NCBI GenBank assembly: GCA_965248675.1
Contig: CBDFJZ010000007.1
Span: 372,001 to 436,000 of the forward strand
Source: UBA6627 sp965248675
GTDB taxonomy: Bacteria > Chloroflexota > Dehalococcoidia > UBA2979
Reading direction: 5' to 3'
DNA length: 64,000 nucleotides
Position 1 is the stretch's first letter. Every line of letters starts with the position of its first letter. The notes under the pieces are model-generated. The model did no database searches. It was given only the letters and a program-made list of their open reading frames with translations, and was not told where the DNA came from. The translations under genes and the position numbers were made by a program. Positions 1 to 7,806 of this stretch are shown in pieces.

Positions 1-89
1 GCTGGTTCCACTACATCGACCGGCTCGCCGTGCGCGCCGAAGGCGGCGACCCCGGACCCGATCCGATGGTTGCAACGGCTGCGGACTAG
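1..89 (+). CDS. 3' end of an unidentified protein (partial)
   Basis: Only the end of the gene is in the window. The frame starting at base 3 gives 28 codons (beginning WFHYIDRLAVRAEGG) before a TAG at 87-89. No domain can be recognised from so short a piece. The next gene follows about 65 bases downstream on the same strand. If that neighbour is terminase-related, this fragment could belong to the same phage-derived block, but nothing in its own residues shows this. Confidence 0.5.
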   Translation, partial: WFHYIDRLAVRAEGGDPGPDPMVATAAD

Positions 90-155
90 CCCGCCCGCAC
101 GTCCAGGTACTCAGGAACCTGGAACTTGCGGCCTGATCCTCGAAGCGCGCGCCCG

Positions 156-500
156 ATGTCCAGCGATCGCCCGACCAGTTTCCCTGATCGGGACTCCGCA
201 ATCGAAGCCAGAGTCCACGACGCGGCGAAAGCAGCGAATCTGTCGCCCGAGTACGTCCTCGCCGGCCTCATGACCCTTGCCGAAGAGGCTTTCGCTGCGA
301 AGGCCTACGGCGCTTCCGTAACTGCGTACCGTGAGCTTGGCCGCCACCTGCAACTCTTCACTGACCGCGTGACGGTCACCGAAGTCAACCAGCGAGCAGC
401 AGAGGTAGCCAGAGCTGTTGGCCTGGACCCCGCAGAGCTCGAGGAACTGAAACGCGAGACACTGAAACTGCTCGAGCCGCCGAAGCAGCCCTCGCGCTAA
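156..500 (+). CDS. Small protein resembling the C-terminus of phage terminase small subunits
   Basis: The start is taken at ATG 156 (MSSDRPTSFPD); a TTG at 126 would add ten residues. The 114-residue product is mainly helical and charged, with no signal peptide. Residues about 45-75 include the phrase YRELGRHLQLFTDRV, close to the L(E)LLGKHLGMFTDRV segment that ends many phage small terminases (TerS), which recognise the pac/cos site for the packaging motor. The N-terminal HTH of a complete TerS is missing, so this is either a truncated relic or an unrelated protein with a similar helix. No other phage genes are visible nearby. The family link is from memory and is tentative. Confidence 0.4.
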   Translation: MSSDRPTSFPDRDSAIEARVHDAAKAANLSPEYVLAGLMTLAEEAFAAKAYGASVTAYRELGRHLQLFTDRVTVTEVNQRAAEVARAVGLDPAELEELKRETLKLLEPPKQPSR

Positions 501-637
501 ACGTGCATCGGCCGATCGCGTGAAAAGCCGGCCGACTTCAATCGCCCCGTTTCTGCTATGTGGCGGCCCGCACCGCCGGCGTCCGAGCGCGGCTACGGTA
601 GAACCCTGGAGTCAGGGCGCAAGCAGGGAGCGTAGGC

Positions 638-1408
638 ATGGCGGAATCACTCGAGGGTCGGGTCGCACTGATCACCGGCGGGAGCTCGGGCATCGGCCGC
701 TCCACTGCCGAGCTGATGGCCGCGCAGGGCGCCAGCGTCGTCGTCGCCGGGCGCCGCCAAGCACCGCTCGACGAGGTCGTGGCCGCGATCGGCGACGGCG
801 CTTCGGCGGTCGGCGCCGATCTCGCGGACCCCGCCGAGGCGGAGCGGCTGGCTGCGACGGTCCTCGACGCGCACGGCCGCGTCGACATCCTCGTGAACAA
901 CGCCGGTTTCTCCTCGAAGGTGCGCAGCCCGCGCTACTCGACCGCCGAGGAGTGGCGCGCGGTGATGGATGTGAACACCCTAGGGCCGATGGTGCTCACG
1001 CGTGAGCTGCTCCCGGCGATGGTCGCGCAAGGCCGCGGCGACGTCGTGCTCGTCTCCTCAACCGCCGCGCTCCGGCCGAACGTCATGGCGGGCGTCGCCT
1101 ATAGCGCCGCCAAGTCGGCGGCGCGCGCCTACATGCAGGTGCTCTCCGACGAGGTGCGTGGCGAGGGCATCCGCTGCAGCACCGTGTTCCCGGGCGAGGT
1201 CGACACGCCGATCCTCGCCAACCGCCCGCTCCCCCCGGACGCCGCTGCCCGGTCCACGATGATGCTGCCCGAGGACATCGCCGAGGTGATCCTGCTCGCC
1301 GTCTCGCTGCCGCGGCGCGCGACGATGCTCGAGGTCACACTCGTCCCCAGCCAGCCTCGCGACACCCGTGAGGACTTCCGGGCCGCGCGCGAGAAGCGGC
1401 AGGCCTGA
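638..1408 (+). CDS. Short-chain dehydrogenase/reductase (SDR)
   Basis: A 256-residue classical SDR, a cytosolic NAD(P)-dependent oxidoreductase of unknown substrate. The dinucleotide-binding TGGSSGIG motif lies at about residues 14-21, NNAG at about 88-91, and the catalytic Ser and YxxxK as YSAAK at about 148-152. The PG segment after the active site reads FPGEVDTPI. Length is normal for the family. The ATG is preceded by an AGGGAGCG ribosome site. It stands alone between the short upstream gene and a non-coding region, so the context gives no substrate. The C-terminal VPSQPRDTREDFR is typical of uncharacterised SDRs close to 3-oxoacyl-ACP reductase-like proteins. Confidence 0.9.
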   Translation: MAESLEGRVALITGGSSGIGRSTAELMAAQGASVVVAGRRQAPLDEVVAAIGDGASAVGADLADPAEAERLAATVLDAHGRVDILVNNAGFSSKVRSPRYSTAEEWRAVMDVNTLGPMVLTRELLPAMVAQGRGDVVLVSSTAALRPNVMAGVAYSAAKSAARAYMQVLSDEVRGEGIRCSTVFPGEVDTPILANRPLPPDAAARSTMMLPEDIAEVILLAVSLPRRATMLEVTLVPSQPRDTREDFRAAREKRQA

Positions 1409-1958
1409 GGCCAGCGGGAAGAGGTCCGTCGTGAGCTGGAAGTTCAGCGAGCGCGTAGATGTGCACCTGGTTAGGACACGCGCCGCAGTCGCCGCGAACG
1501 GAGGCAAGGGGACTCGAAAGACCCCTTACCCCGGGCCACACTCCCTGAGCCTCAGGGGTCCCTCGCTACTTTCGCGGCGGGGGTGGGGTCCCCCCGGATC
1601 CATATGGGGTCGAAACGTCGGCGAGCGGCGGTGTGACCTGGGCGACGGTAGACTCCGCCCGGCCGCCACCGGCGAGGACGTCGAGGTGAAACGAGACCTA
1701 ATCACACCCCGTCCGGGAGGTCGCCGGTCTGTCTAATGATCAGCCGGTTGCGAACCCGGCTAATGAAGGTCGTTGGAACGCTTGACGCCGACAAGGCCCA
1801 GGTGTGAGCCCAAGGCAGTGAGTCAGCCAGTAGGAGCCAAGCACCAATCGCGGTTCGCGTTCAGACGGGTTCGCCCCACCTACCCCCTGAAGATCGCCGC
1901 CGTCGCCACGATGATTAATGGGAACCGGTGATCACCATCTGGCGAGATAGGCGGCGTC
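1409..1958. other. 550-base non-coding region with hairpins
   Basis: No convincing reading frame on either strand. A hairpin with arms AAGGGG (1506-1511) and CCCCTT (1522-1527) lies 100 bases after the SDR stop and may be part of its terminator, although no T-run follows. From 1631 on, the stretch is rich in paired segments and is described separately as a candidate structured RNA. The last 100 bases before the lipoprotein gene at 1959 show nothing recognisable. Confidence 0.6.
1631..1850 (+). ncRNA. Candidate structured RNA, possibly a truncated group II intron domain I
   Basis: The segment opens with GTGTGAC at 1631, which fits the GUGYG 5' consensus of group II introns. Perfect pairings follow: ACCGGCGA (1668-1675) with TCGCCGGT (1721-1728), extended inward by GGAC (1676-1679) with GTCC (1711-1714); and AGCCGG (1742-1747) with CCGGCT (1756-1761). 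Phrases such as GGTGAAACGAGACCTAATC and GAGCCCAAGGCAGTGAGTC look to me like the conserved purine-rich linkers of bacterial group II domain I, but this is recollection. No reverse transcriptase gene and no domain V hairpin are present before the next gene, so if correct it is a truncated relic. A cis-regulatory RNA for the downstream lipoprotein is the alternative. Confidence 0.3.
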
Positions 1959-2543
1959 ATGACCAGCTCTCCGCTGGCAGCCTTCCAACGCTCCGACCGA
2001 GCTCCGCGGCGTGGGCTGCTCGCGGCTGCCCTGATGCTCTGGTTCGTGGCCGCATGCGGCTCATCCACGCCCGCGGTGGAAGACGCGCCGGCCGGGACGG
2101 CCGATCAGACGGCGGTGGCCGGCTCCGGCGCGAACGGCGCCGTCACTCCCTCGGCGGATGGAACCGAAGGCGGCGCCGAGGCCGAAGCCGCGTTCCTCGC
2201 CGAAGCGGAGGCGTTCCTCGACGCGGTTGCCGTCGCCAGCGAAGCGGTAACCGTACTGCTCGAGGACTCCGACATCTCGTCGGCGCTGTGGCGCGACCGC
2301 ACCGCGACGGCGCTGCTCGACCTCACCGCGCTCCTCGATACCGTCCACGGCATCGAAGAAGTCCCGTCGCACGCGGCCACGCGCGCGGAGCTCGTCAGCG
2401 CCGCGAGCAAGTACAGCTGGGCTGCGAGCACGCTCGCGCAGGGTGTGCAGGACGTCGACATCGACGCGATCGAGACCGCGGCGGCGCTGCTCACCAACGC
2501 CACCGTGGAGATGGCGGCTGCTCGCGACCTGCTTGCGAGCTGA
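1959..2543 (+). CDS. Predicted lipoprotein, helical
   Basis: A 194-residue protein with a basic N-terminus, a hydrophobic stretch (residues about 19-32) and a lipobox ending VAAC at about residue 33, so it is expected to be lipidated and held at the outer face of the membrane. After a low-complexity Ala/Gly/Glu linker (about 36-80), the rest is predicted long amphipathic helices rich in Ala, Glu and Leu, with no catalytic motif. No family is recognised. The following gene also encodes an exported protein, but 160 bases separate them and joint function is not shown. The ATG at 1959 overlaps the end of the structured non-coding region. Confidence 0.75.
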   Translation: MTSSPLAAFQRSDRAPRRGLLAAALMLWFVAACGSSTPAVEDAPAGTADQTAVAGSGANGAVTPSADGTEGGAEAEAAFLAEAEAFLDAVAVASEAVTVLLEDSDISSALWRDRTATALLDLTALLDTVHGIEEVPSHAATRAELVSAASKYSWAASTLAQGVQDVDIDAIETAAALLTNATVEMAAARDLLAS

Positions 2544-2702
2544 CCGATCTCCGCCGCGGGCGAGCCGTCCGGCTGTGTTCCCGAACCATAAGAGCGTTTG
2601 AGCAAGTTCTTACGAAGGCCCGCTCAATCCGCGCTCACGCACTGACGACTCTTATAGGGGAACCCCCTGACCGCTCGGGGACGACCCGGCGAGGAGCCGA
2701 AC

Positions 2703-3305
2703 GTGAGCATCAGAGCCACCCTCATCGCACTGAGCGCGGTCGTGTTGGCGATCGGCGCCGCTGCGCCAGCCTCCGCGGCGGGCGTCGACACGAGCGTCGC
2801 GATCACCGACGACGTCGTCGCCGGCCGGCATCGTGACGGTCACGATGCCGGCCCGGACGACACTTCGCGGCCCGGGCCGCCCGAAGATCCCGGCAAGCCC
2901 GAGAATCCGGGTCAAGCCGAGCTGACCAATTCTTCCGCCCGCACCATGCCGGAACTGCCTGCCAACGCCTCGCCTCGTGCATACGCCGCGGTCACCGCCG
3001 CGTACGAGCAGCACGAACTGATCAAGGCACAAATCGCCGCCATCCGCGGCCTCGCCCCTGGCCCCGACCGCGACGCGGCGATCGACGAGTTGATGGCTGA
3101 GTTCGCTGGCCTCGTTTACTCGGTCTCCGACGCCGTCCACGAAGCCGATCCGCACGGCGACGGGAGCGACGGCGACACGGAGGGCGGCGAAATCGAGACG
3201 CTCGAAGCGGCCCTCCTTGACGACCCGGACGCCGACGACCCCGAGGGTGATGACTCCGAGGGCGACGGCGACCACGAGGACGGCGATGACGAGGACGACG
3301 ACTAG
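2703..3305 (+). CDS. Secreted protein with strongly acidic C-terminus
   Basis: A 200-residue protein starting with GTG at 2703 behind a GAGGAGCC ribosome site. Residues 1-26 form a typical Sec signal peptide ending APASAAG, with probable cleavage after ASA. The mature part has a Pro/Gly-rich stretch (PEDPGKPENPGQ), a helical middle (about 80-145), and a tail of about 30 residues made almost only of Asp, Glu and Gly. Such tails bind divalent cations or keep surface proteins soluble. No named domain is recognised. It could be a Ca-binding or cell-surface protein; this is inference from composition. Confidence 0.7.
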   Translation: MSIRATLIALSAVVLAIGAAAPASAAGVDTSVAITDDVVAGRHRDGHDAGPDDTSRPGPPEDPGKPENPGQAELTNSSARTMPELPANASPRAYAAVTAAYEQHELIKAQIAAIRGLAPGPDRDAAIDELMAEFAGLVYSVSDAVHEADPHGDGSDGDTEGGEIETLEAALLDDPDADDPEGDDSEGDGDHEDGDDEDDD

Positions 3306-3332
3306 CGTTCGTTGACCGTGCGGGAGTCCTGC

Positions 3333-3611
3333 TCAGCCTCCCGCGATCGAGTTCAGAATCGTCAGCCGGTCCCCCGCTTCCACGGCCCAGCTCAATCCCT
3401 CGCGACCGCGCGCGTACTGCTCGTTGTGAAAGCACAGCACGTGCGGCCGCAAGCCGCCCGACTCGTCGAACAGGTGCACCCGCAGCCCCGGCCGCTGCCG
3501 GACGAGGTCTTCGAGGGCCTCTCCAATCGTTGCGCCCTCGACGGAGAACGTCCGCTCGCCCTCGACCATCTGCGCAAGCACGGCCGGTAGCTGGACGGTG
3601 ACGTCGCCCAT
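3333..3611 (-). CDS. MoaD/ThiS family sulfur-carrier-like protein
   Basis: A 92-residue protein with the beta-grasp pattern: an N-terminal strand (VTVQLPAVL), a helix ending in EALEDLVRQRPGL, and a C-terminal strand running into LTILNSIAGG. The terminal Gly-Gly is the hallmark of MoaD/ThiS/SAMP-type carriers, which are adenylated and thiocarboxylated at that end to deliver sulfur. The ATG at 3611 lies six bases beyond the stop of the upstream Asp-box gene, so the two form one transcription unit. No MoaE, MoeB or thiazole gene is nearby, so the acceptor is unknown; it may instead be a protein modifier. Confidence 0.75.
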   Translation of the reverse strand: MGDVTVQLPAVLAQMVEGERTFSVEGATIGEALEDLVRQRPGLRVHLFDESGGLRPHVLCFHNEQYARGREGLSWAVEAGDRLTILNSIAGG

Positions 3612-3616
3612 CGGCG

Positions 3617-4798
3617 CTAGAGCACGAACGCGTTCACGCTGAGGATCCGCGGGAGCGTCGCCGGCAGCTCCGTCCACGATTCGCCCACGTCGTTGCTTGC
3701 GTAGACGTCTCCCGCCGTCGTCCCGAAGTAGGCCCCGGCTGGATCGAGGACGTCGACCGCGATCGCGCCGCGCAACACGCTGGCGTAGCAGTCCTCCGGC
3801 AGCCCTCGGTCGGTGGCCTCCCAGGCCTGGTCTCCCACATCCGTCCGATAGACCCGCAGCTTCCCGTCTGGGGGGTAGCGAAAGTTGTCTCCGCCGAGCG
3901 GCACCGACAACACCGTCTGCGATCCTGGATCGAGGGCGATCGCGAACCCAAACACGCACCGCTGCCCGTTCCCCAGCTCGACGACCGGCATGCCGCCCTC
4001 GAGCAGTCGCCAGTGATCGCCGCCGTCTTGTGTCACGTGCATCCCGAAGTGGTCCTGCCGGTAGATCACCTCCGCCTGCGCGGGGTCGTGCGCCAGCCCG
4101 TGCGCGCACCACGACTCGATCTGCGTCACGCCCCGAGGCATTCCCTGCAAGCCGAGCTCATCGACGCTGACCGTGTCCGGAGCGACTCCCTCGTCCTTCT
4201 GCGTCCACGTCTCGCCGTCGTCATCGGTGCGGAACACACCGGCCGAGGAGATCCCGACCCACATCCGACGCGGGTTTTCGTCGTCCACCAGGATCGAGTG
4301 CAGGCCCAGCCCACCCGCCCCCGGAAGCCACGTTGGCCTCGAGTGGTGCTCGTTCAGCCCGAGCACCGGGCGCCACGATTCGCCTCGGTCCTCGCTGCGG
4401 AACAGGCCCGCCTCGGAGACCCCGGCGTAAAGCACGTCGCCGATCGCCTTCAGTCGCCAGATCTGGTCGATATAGCGGCGTTGCTCGGTGTAGATCGCGG
4501 GGAAGTCCATCCCGCGAATGAAGCGGTAGTGGCCGGGATTGCCTCGGTCGGTCGATTTGTACTGCGGCGGATGCTCCAGCTGGCGCCACGTCTTCAGGTC
4601 GTCGCTGACGACGATCGCCGCCCCATAGACCACGCTCGCCACCGCCACGTAGAAGCGCCCCTGCGCATCGCGGGTCGTGGCGGTCACTTTCCAGCCCGGC
4701 AGCTGCAGCGCGTCAACTTCCCAGCGCTCGCGCGCCGCGTCCGAGCGCATGATCGCCGCGCCCTTGTCCGTTCCCACGATCACCGCAACGGTCATCAC
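3617..4798 (-). CDS. Asp-box (BNR-like) beta-propeller protein
   Basis: A 393-residue protein with at least four Asp-box repeats (S/T-x-D-x-G-x-x-W): SEDRGESW, TDDDGETW, TQDGGDHW and SNDVGESW, spread over residues about 125-385. These hairpins occur in sialidases, VPS10-like and plant photosystem-assembly propellers. There is no signal peptide and no sialidase RIP or catalytic Tyr/Glu set that I can see, so glycosidase activity should not be assumed. The product is probably a cytosolic propeller scaffold or sensor. It starts at ATG 4798 and is followed after five bases by the MoaD/ThiS-like gene, a pairing I recall seeing in other genomes. Confidence 0.75.
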   Translation of the reverse strand: MMTVAVIVGTDKGAAIMRSDAARERWEVDALQLPGWKVTATTRDAQGRFYVAVASVVYGAAIVVSDDLKTWRQLEHPPQYKSTDRGNPGHYRFIRGMDFPAIYTEQRRYIDQIWRLKAIGDVLYAGVSEAGLFRSEDRGESWRPVLGLNEHHSRPTWLPGAGGLGLHSILVDDENPRRMWVGISSAGVFRTDDDGETWTQKDEGVAPDTVSVDELGLQGMPRGVTQIESWCAHGLAHDPAQAEVIYRQDHFGMHVTQDGGDHWRLLEGGMPVVELGNGQRCVFGFAIALDPGSQTVLSVPLGGDNFRYPPDGKLRVYRTDVGDQAWEATDRGLPEDCYASVLRGAIAVDVLDPAGAYFGTTAGDVYASNDVGESWTELPATLPRILSVNAFVL

Positions 4799-4828
4799 GA
4801 CCTCCCGTCACGAGCAGCCGAGGTAAAT

Positions 4829-5489
4829 CTAGCCTCCCGACCACATCGTGAGTGGAGACATCGGCGCTTCACCGCTCAACTCTCGCCCGCCTCGGACATA
4901 GCCGATCGAGACCACGTCGCCCGGGCGGTACATCCGCTGTACGAACCACTGATCGGATCGCCGGAACACCGGTGCTCCGGCGATCCGGATCACCAGGTCG
5001 CCCGTTTGGAGGCCCGCTTGATCGGCGAACCCACCCTCGCCCACGGCACCTGCCCGCAGCCCGCCCGGTACCTCCGTCAGCGACACCGCGAAGGCGCTCT
5101 TCCACTCGTGAATTCGCCGCATCGTCAGTCCACTCGAGGAACACGCCGAGGTCGTGCAGCGCGTCCTCCCACCCCAGCAGCCTCGCGGTTGCCAGGTCGA
5201 CCCACGCGTCGCCGCTGCCGAACCCCGAACGCGTCAGGGTCAGCCGCGTCCCCGTCTCGATCGCCTCGAGGCTGACCGTCATTTCGATCCGATCGTCGCC
5301 CTCGGTCTCACTCCAGCGCACGAGCCGTCCGGGCTCGAGTTCGCTGATCTCGACTTCGACCGATCCCCGGGCGAGGTAAGCGTCACCCTTGATCGGGTTG
5401 TTCCACACCTGCGGCTCGTCGGTCTCATAGAACGCTTGCCAGACCTCGTCTACCGGCGCCGCGTATTCGAACGTCCGTTGCCACTCCAT
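4829..5489 (-). pseudogene. SRPBCC (AHSA1-like)-PDZ fusion, copy 1, frameshifted
   Basis: The N-terminal part (from MEWQRTFEYAAPVDEVW) is an SRPBCC/AHSA1-type ligand-binding domain of about 125 residues. The C-terminal part, in another frame (from MRRIHEWK at 5122), is a PDZ-like domain with VPGGLRAGAV and GLQTGDLVIRIAG. Copy 2 downstream in this list (5986-6667) has the same two domains in one chain, so the break is a frameshift near 5122-5125; removing one base leaves exactly 220 codons. ATG 5489 is chosen because GGAGG sits 10 bases upstream. It is the last gene of the ArsR-led operon. Either the gene is decaying, the two domains are made separately, or the sequence has a one-base error. 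Confidence 0.7.
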
Positions 5490-5503
5490 CGGTTCCTCCA
5501 TCG

Positions 5504-5989
5504 CTACAGCGGCCGCCGTCGAATCGACTCCGGCACCTGAATACGGAGCGCGCGAATCCGGTCCAGCAGCTGCGCCCGGTGATGCACGTCATGCGCCAGC
5601 CGGTGGAACGCAACGTAGTGCCCGGTGAACTCCTCAGGATCGACGTACTGCGTATCGCCGGCCGGCGGCGCGTACTTCGCGCCAAGCGCCTCCGCGTCCG
5701 CGAGGAACGAGGCCATCCGCGCCCACGAGGCTTGCAGCGCGTCCCGTAACTCCGAGGGCGTCGCGGCATCGCCCGGCTGCGCGCCGCGCTCGCGCCCGAG
5801 CGAGTTCGCGAGCCAGTGGTCGCGCCCACCGACGATGTGCACCGCCACCTCGCGCACGCTCCACTCGCCCTCCGGCGCGTCGCTCAGCCGCTCCAGCGGC
5901 ACCAGCTCGATCAGCTCGCACAGATGCTCGTTGAGGTCGGCCCAGTACGCGCCGAGCTCGATCGGCACGAAGTTGGTGGCGGCGCTCAC
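5504..5989 (-). CDS. DinB-like four-helix-bundle protein
   Basis: A 161-residue protein of the DinB/YfiT type. These cytosolic helix bundles bind a metal through three His residues and often act as thiol- or nucleophile-dependent transferases or damage-response proteins. The first metal His is likely in VREVAVHIVGG (about residue 52) and the others in FHRLAHDVHHRAQLLDRIR (about 135-150). It starts with GTG at 5989, which overlaps the stop of the upstream SRPBCC-PDZ gene (GTGA), indicating translational coupling. It sits between the two SRPBCC-PDZ copies, suggesting a shared, probably small-molecule response role. Confidence 0.8.
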   Translation of the reverse strand: MSAATNFVPIELGAYWADLNEHLCELIELVPLERLSDAPEGEWSVREVAVHIVGGRDHWLANSLGRERGAQPGDAATPSELRDALQASWARMASFLADAEALGAKYAPPAGDTQYVDPEEFTGHYVAFHRLAHDVHHRAQLLDRIRALRIQVPESIRRRPL

Positions 5990-6667
5990 TCGCGCGGCCC
6001 TCCGCCCAGCTCGCCTGTCGCCCAGAGGTCGATTGGCGACATGGGCGCCGAGGCCTCGCACAGCTCCTTGCCGCGCACGAAGTGCACGCTCGTCTCCTCG
6101 CCGGGCACCGCGATCCGCTGCAGTAGCCACAGGTCCGTCCGATCGAAGACCGGCACGCCCGCCAGCCGGGCCACCAGATCGACAACCTCGAGGCCCGCGT
6201 GGGCGCCGAAGGACCCCGGCTGGACCGTGGTCGTTCGTAGTCCGCCCAGCTCCTCGCGGAACTGGACGCCCGTCGCGCTGATCGGGTGCTCCGGGTGCGG
6301 CGCGTGCAGCCGCCGCAGGTCCTGACCCGTCTCGAGGTAGACCGCGAGGTCGTGCATCGCCTCGCCCCACGCGACGAGCTTCGACGTCTGACGGATCTCG
6401 AACATGTCGCCCTCGCCGAAGCCTGAGCGCGTGAGGGTGACGCGTGAGGGTGACGCGTGAGCCGGTCGCCGTCTCGGTGACCTCGAGCCGCATCGACATC
6501 TCGATCCCGATGTCGTCATCGCGGTCAGACCAGGACGCGCGGTGCTCGCCGTCGACCTGCCCGCGCGCCAGCGCGTCGTTCCACGTCGTCGGTCGCGGCG
6601 TGTCGACGAACGCGGCCCATACCACGTCGGCCGGCGCCGCGAACTCGAACGTCCGTACCCACTCCAT
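5986..6667 (-). pseudogene. SRPBCC (AHSA1-like)-PDZ fusion, copy 2, broken by 13-bp tandem duplication
   Basis: The SRPBCC half begins MEWVRTFEFAAPADVVW and the PDZ half follows from about residue 130 (GGLRTTTVQPGSFGAHAGL, VDLVARLAGVPVF). The two halves lie in different frames because the 13-mer GTGAGGGTGACGC occurs twice in tandem (6431-6443 and 6444-6456). Deleting one unit gives exactly 223 codons and a continuous chain through SRVTLTRSGFG. Start ATG 6667 overlaps the end of the ArsR gene. SRPBCC proteins bind hydrophobic ligands; a C-terminal PDZ could bring in peptide partners. This may be a real slippage mutation or an assembly error. Confidence 0.75.
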
Positions 6668-7263
6668 CACTGGTTCCCTCCGACGCCCGATTCCGGATAG
6701 ACGGCGAACACGGCGCGGAACGGCTCGCCGTGCTTCGACCCGTGCTGCTCGAGCAGTTCGCGCGTCGAACGCAGGAACGCGTCCATGAACGTCGCGCGGT
6801 CTGCCTCGGTGGCGAATCGCACCTCCGCCGTGACGCCCGCACTAGCGATCTCTTCGCCGTCGAACGCCGCGCGATCGAGCAACACGGCCGCGTCCGCCTG
6901 CAGCCGTTCGCCCAACTCCACCAACGTCCCCAGCGAGTGTTGCCGCTGCATCGCCTCGAGGCGGCGCGGGTCCGACCACACCACCTGCGGCGAGACAACG
7001 AACGACCGCGCCACCGCGCGATAGAGCGTCTCGATGAAGTTGCCCTTGCGGCGCTCCTCCACCCGCTCGACAAGCGCGACCCGCGCCAGCTCCTTCAGGT
7101 GGTAGTTGATCCGCTGCCGCGGCTGGCCGAGTGCCCGCGCCACGGACGCCGCCGACATCGGCTCCCGCAACGCCTCGAGGATCGCCACGCGCGTCGAGTG
7201 ACTCAGCGCCTGGAGCTGCTCTGGATCGGAGAGCGTCAAGATTGACGTCGATTCCGTGGCCAT
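6667..7263 (-). CDS. ArsR-type winged-helix regulator
   Basis: A 198-residue regulator. The wHTH spans about residues 10-80 (LSDPEQLQALSHSTRVAILEAL, then ASVARALGQPRQRINYHLKEL), of the HTH_20/ArsR type common next to SRPBCC genes. The C-terminal half is an effector or dimer domain with no metal-binding Cys pair, so a small organic ligand is more likely than a metal. ATG 7263 is chosen because the 22 codons upstream run into an AT-richer promoter-like region. It heads the operon ArsR, SRPBCC-PDZ, DinB, SRPBCC-PDZ, each gene overlapping or nearly touching the next. Autoregulation is likely through the inverted repeat just upstream. Confidence 0.85.
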   Translation of the reverse strand: MATESTSILTLSDPEQLQALSHSTRVAILEALREPMSAASVARALGQPRQRINYHLKELARVALVERVEERRKGNFIETLYRAVARSFVVSPQVVWSDPRRLEAMQRQHSLGTLVELGERLQADAAVLLDRAAFDGEEIASAGVTAEVRFATEADRATFMDAFLRSTRELLEQHGSKHGEPFRAVFAVYPESGVGGNQ

Positions 7264-7300
7264 AGAACACCATCGCTGTCTAGAAAGTAAATGAGTTCTA
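7263..7300. promoter_or_regulatory. Inverted repeat at the ArsR operon start, candidate operator
   Basis: TAGAAC (7263-7268) and GTTCTA (7295-7300) form a perfect inverted repeat with a 26-base spacer that includes an AT-rich TAGAAAGTAAATGAG stretch, unusual for this genome. It overlaps the start codon and promoter region of the ArsR gene and lies about 100 bases from the plus-strand VOC gene. Placement fits an autoregulatory operator. Confidence 0.4.
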
Positions 7301-7401
7301 CAGCTGGGATCGCCCCCCGTCAACCGCAACGCTCCCGCGCGGCTGGCTCAGCCACCACGGCGCCTAGCTAGAATCAGCTTCGCAAACCCGGGAGCGACCC
7401 G

Positions 7402-7751
7402 ATGGCCGTCACCAACGTCGTTTACATGCTCATGGCACAGGACATGGAGCGCGCTGTCGCCTTCTGGACCGGCTCGCTCGGCCTCGCTCGCCGTCACGGC
7501 GACGAGAACTGGACCGAACTCGAGATCGCCGGCTCGACGGTCGCTCTGCACGGTGGACACGACGGCAGCCGCAACGCGTCGGGCCTCGGCTTCACCGTCG
7601 ACGACATCGAGGCTGCCGTCGCCGCGGTCGCCGCGGCCGGCGGCGAGGTGGTCCACGAGCCGCGCGACCGACCCGCGAGCCGATCATCCTCGCCAACCTC
7701 GTGGACACCGAGGGCAACGAGTTCTCGCTGACCCAGATGAAGGAGCGCTAG
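7402..7751 (+). CDS. VOC (glyoxalase/bleomycin-resistance) protein, frameshifted near its end
   Basis: The first about 93 residues (from MAVTNVVYMLMAQDMERAVAFW) form a VOC domain with the two beta-alpha-beta-beta-beta modules; GLGFTVDDIEAAV marks the second. The frame goes off at about 7680 (HEPRDRPAS...). In the +1 frame the expected C-terminus continues as EPIILANLVDTEGNEFSL and stops at TAG 7749-7751. Adding one G to CCCGCGAG (giving PGEP) restores 117 codons, normal for the family. VOC proteins bind a divalent metal and act as isomerases, dioxygenases or drug-binding proteins; the substrate is unknown. It is probably a sequence error or a recent mutation. Confidence 0.75.
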
Positions 7752-7806
7752 GCGGGCAGCGCGTGGCCCGCTTGCGAGCAACCCGACCGCCACCGAGACT
7801 CTCTCG

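Noticed and set aside
1590..1900. tmRNA or RNase P RNA in the non-coding region
   Set aside because: The T-arm GGTTCGAATCC-like sequence, the CCA end and the tag frame of tmRNA are missing, and the RNase P core GAGGAAAGTC is not found.
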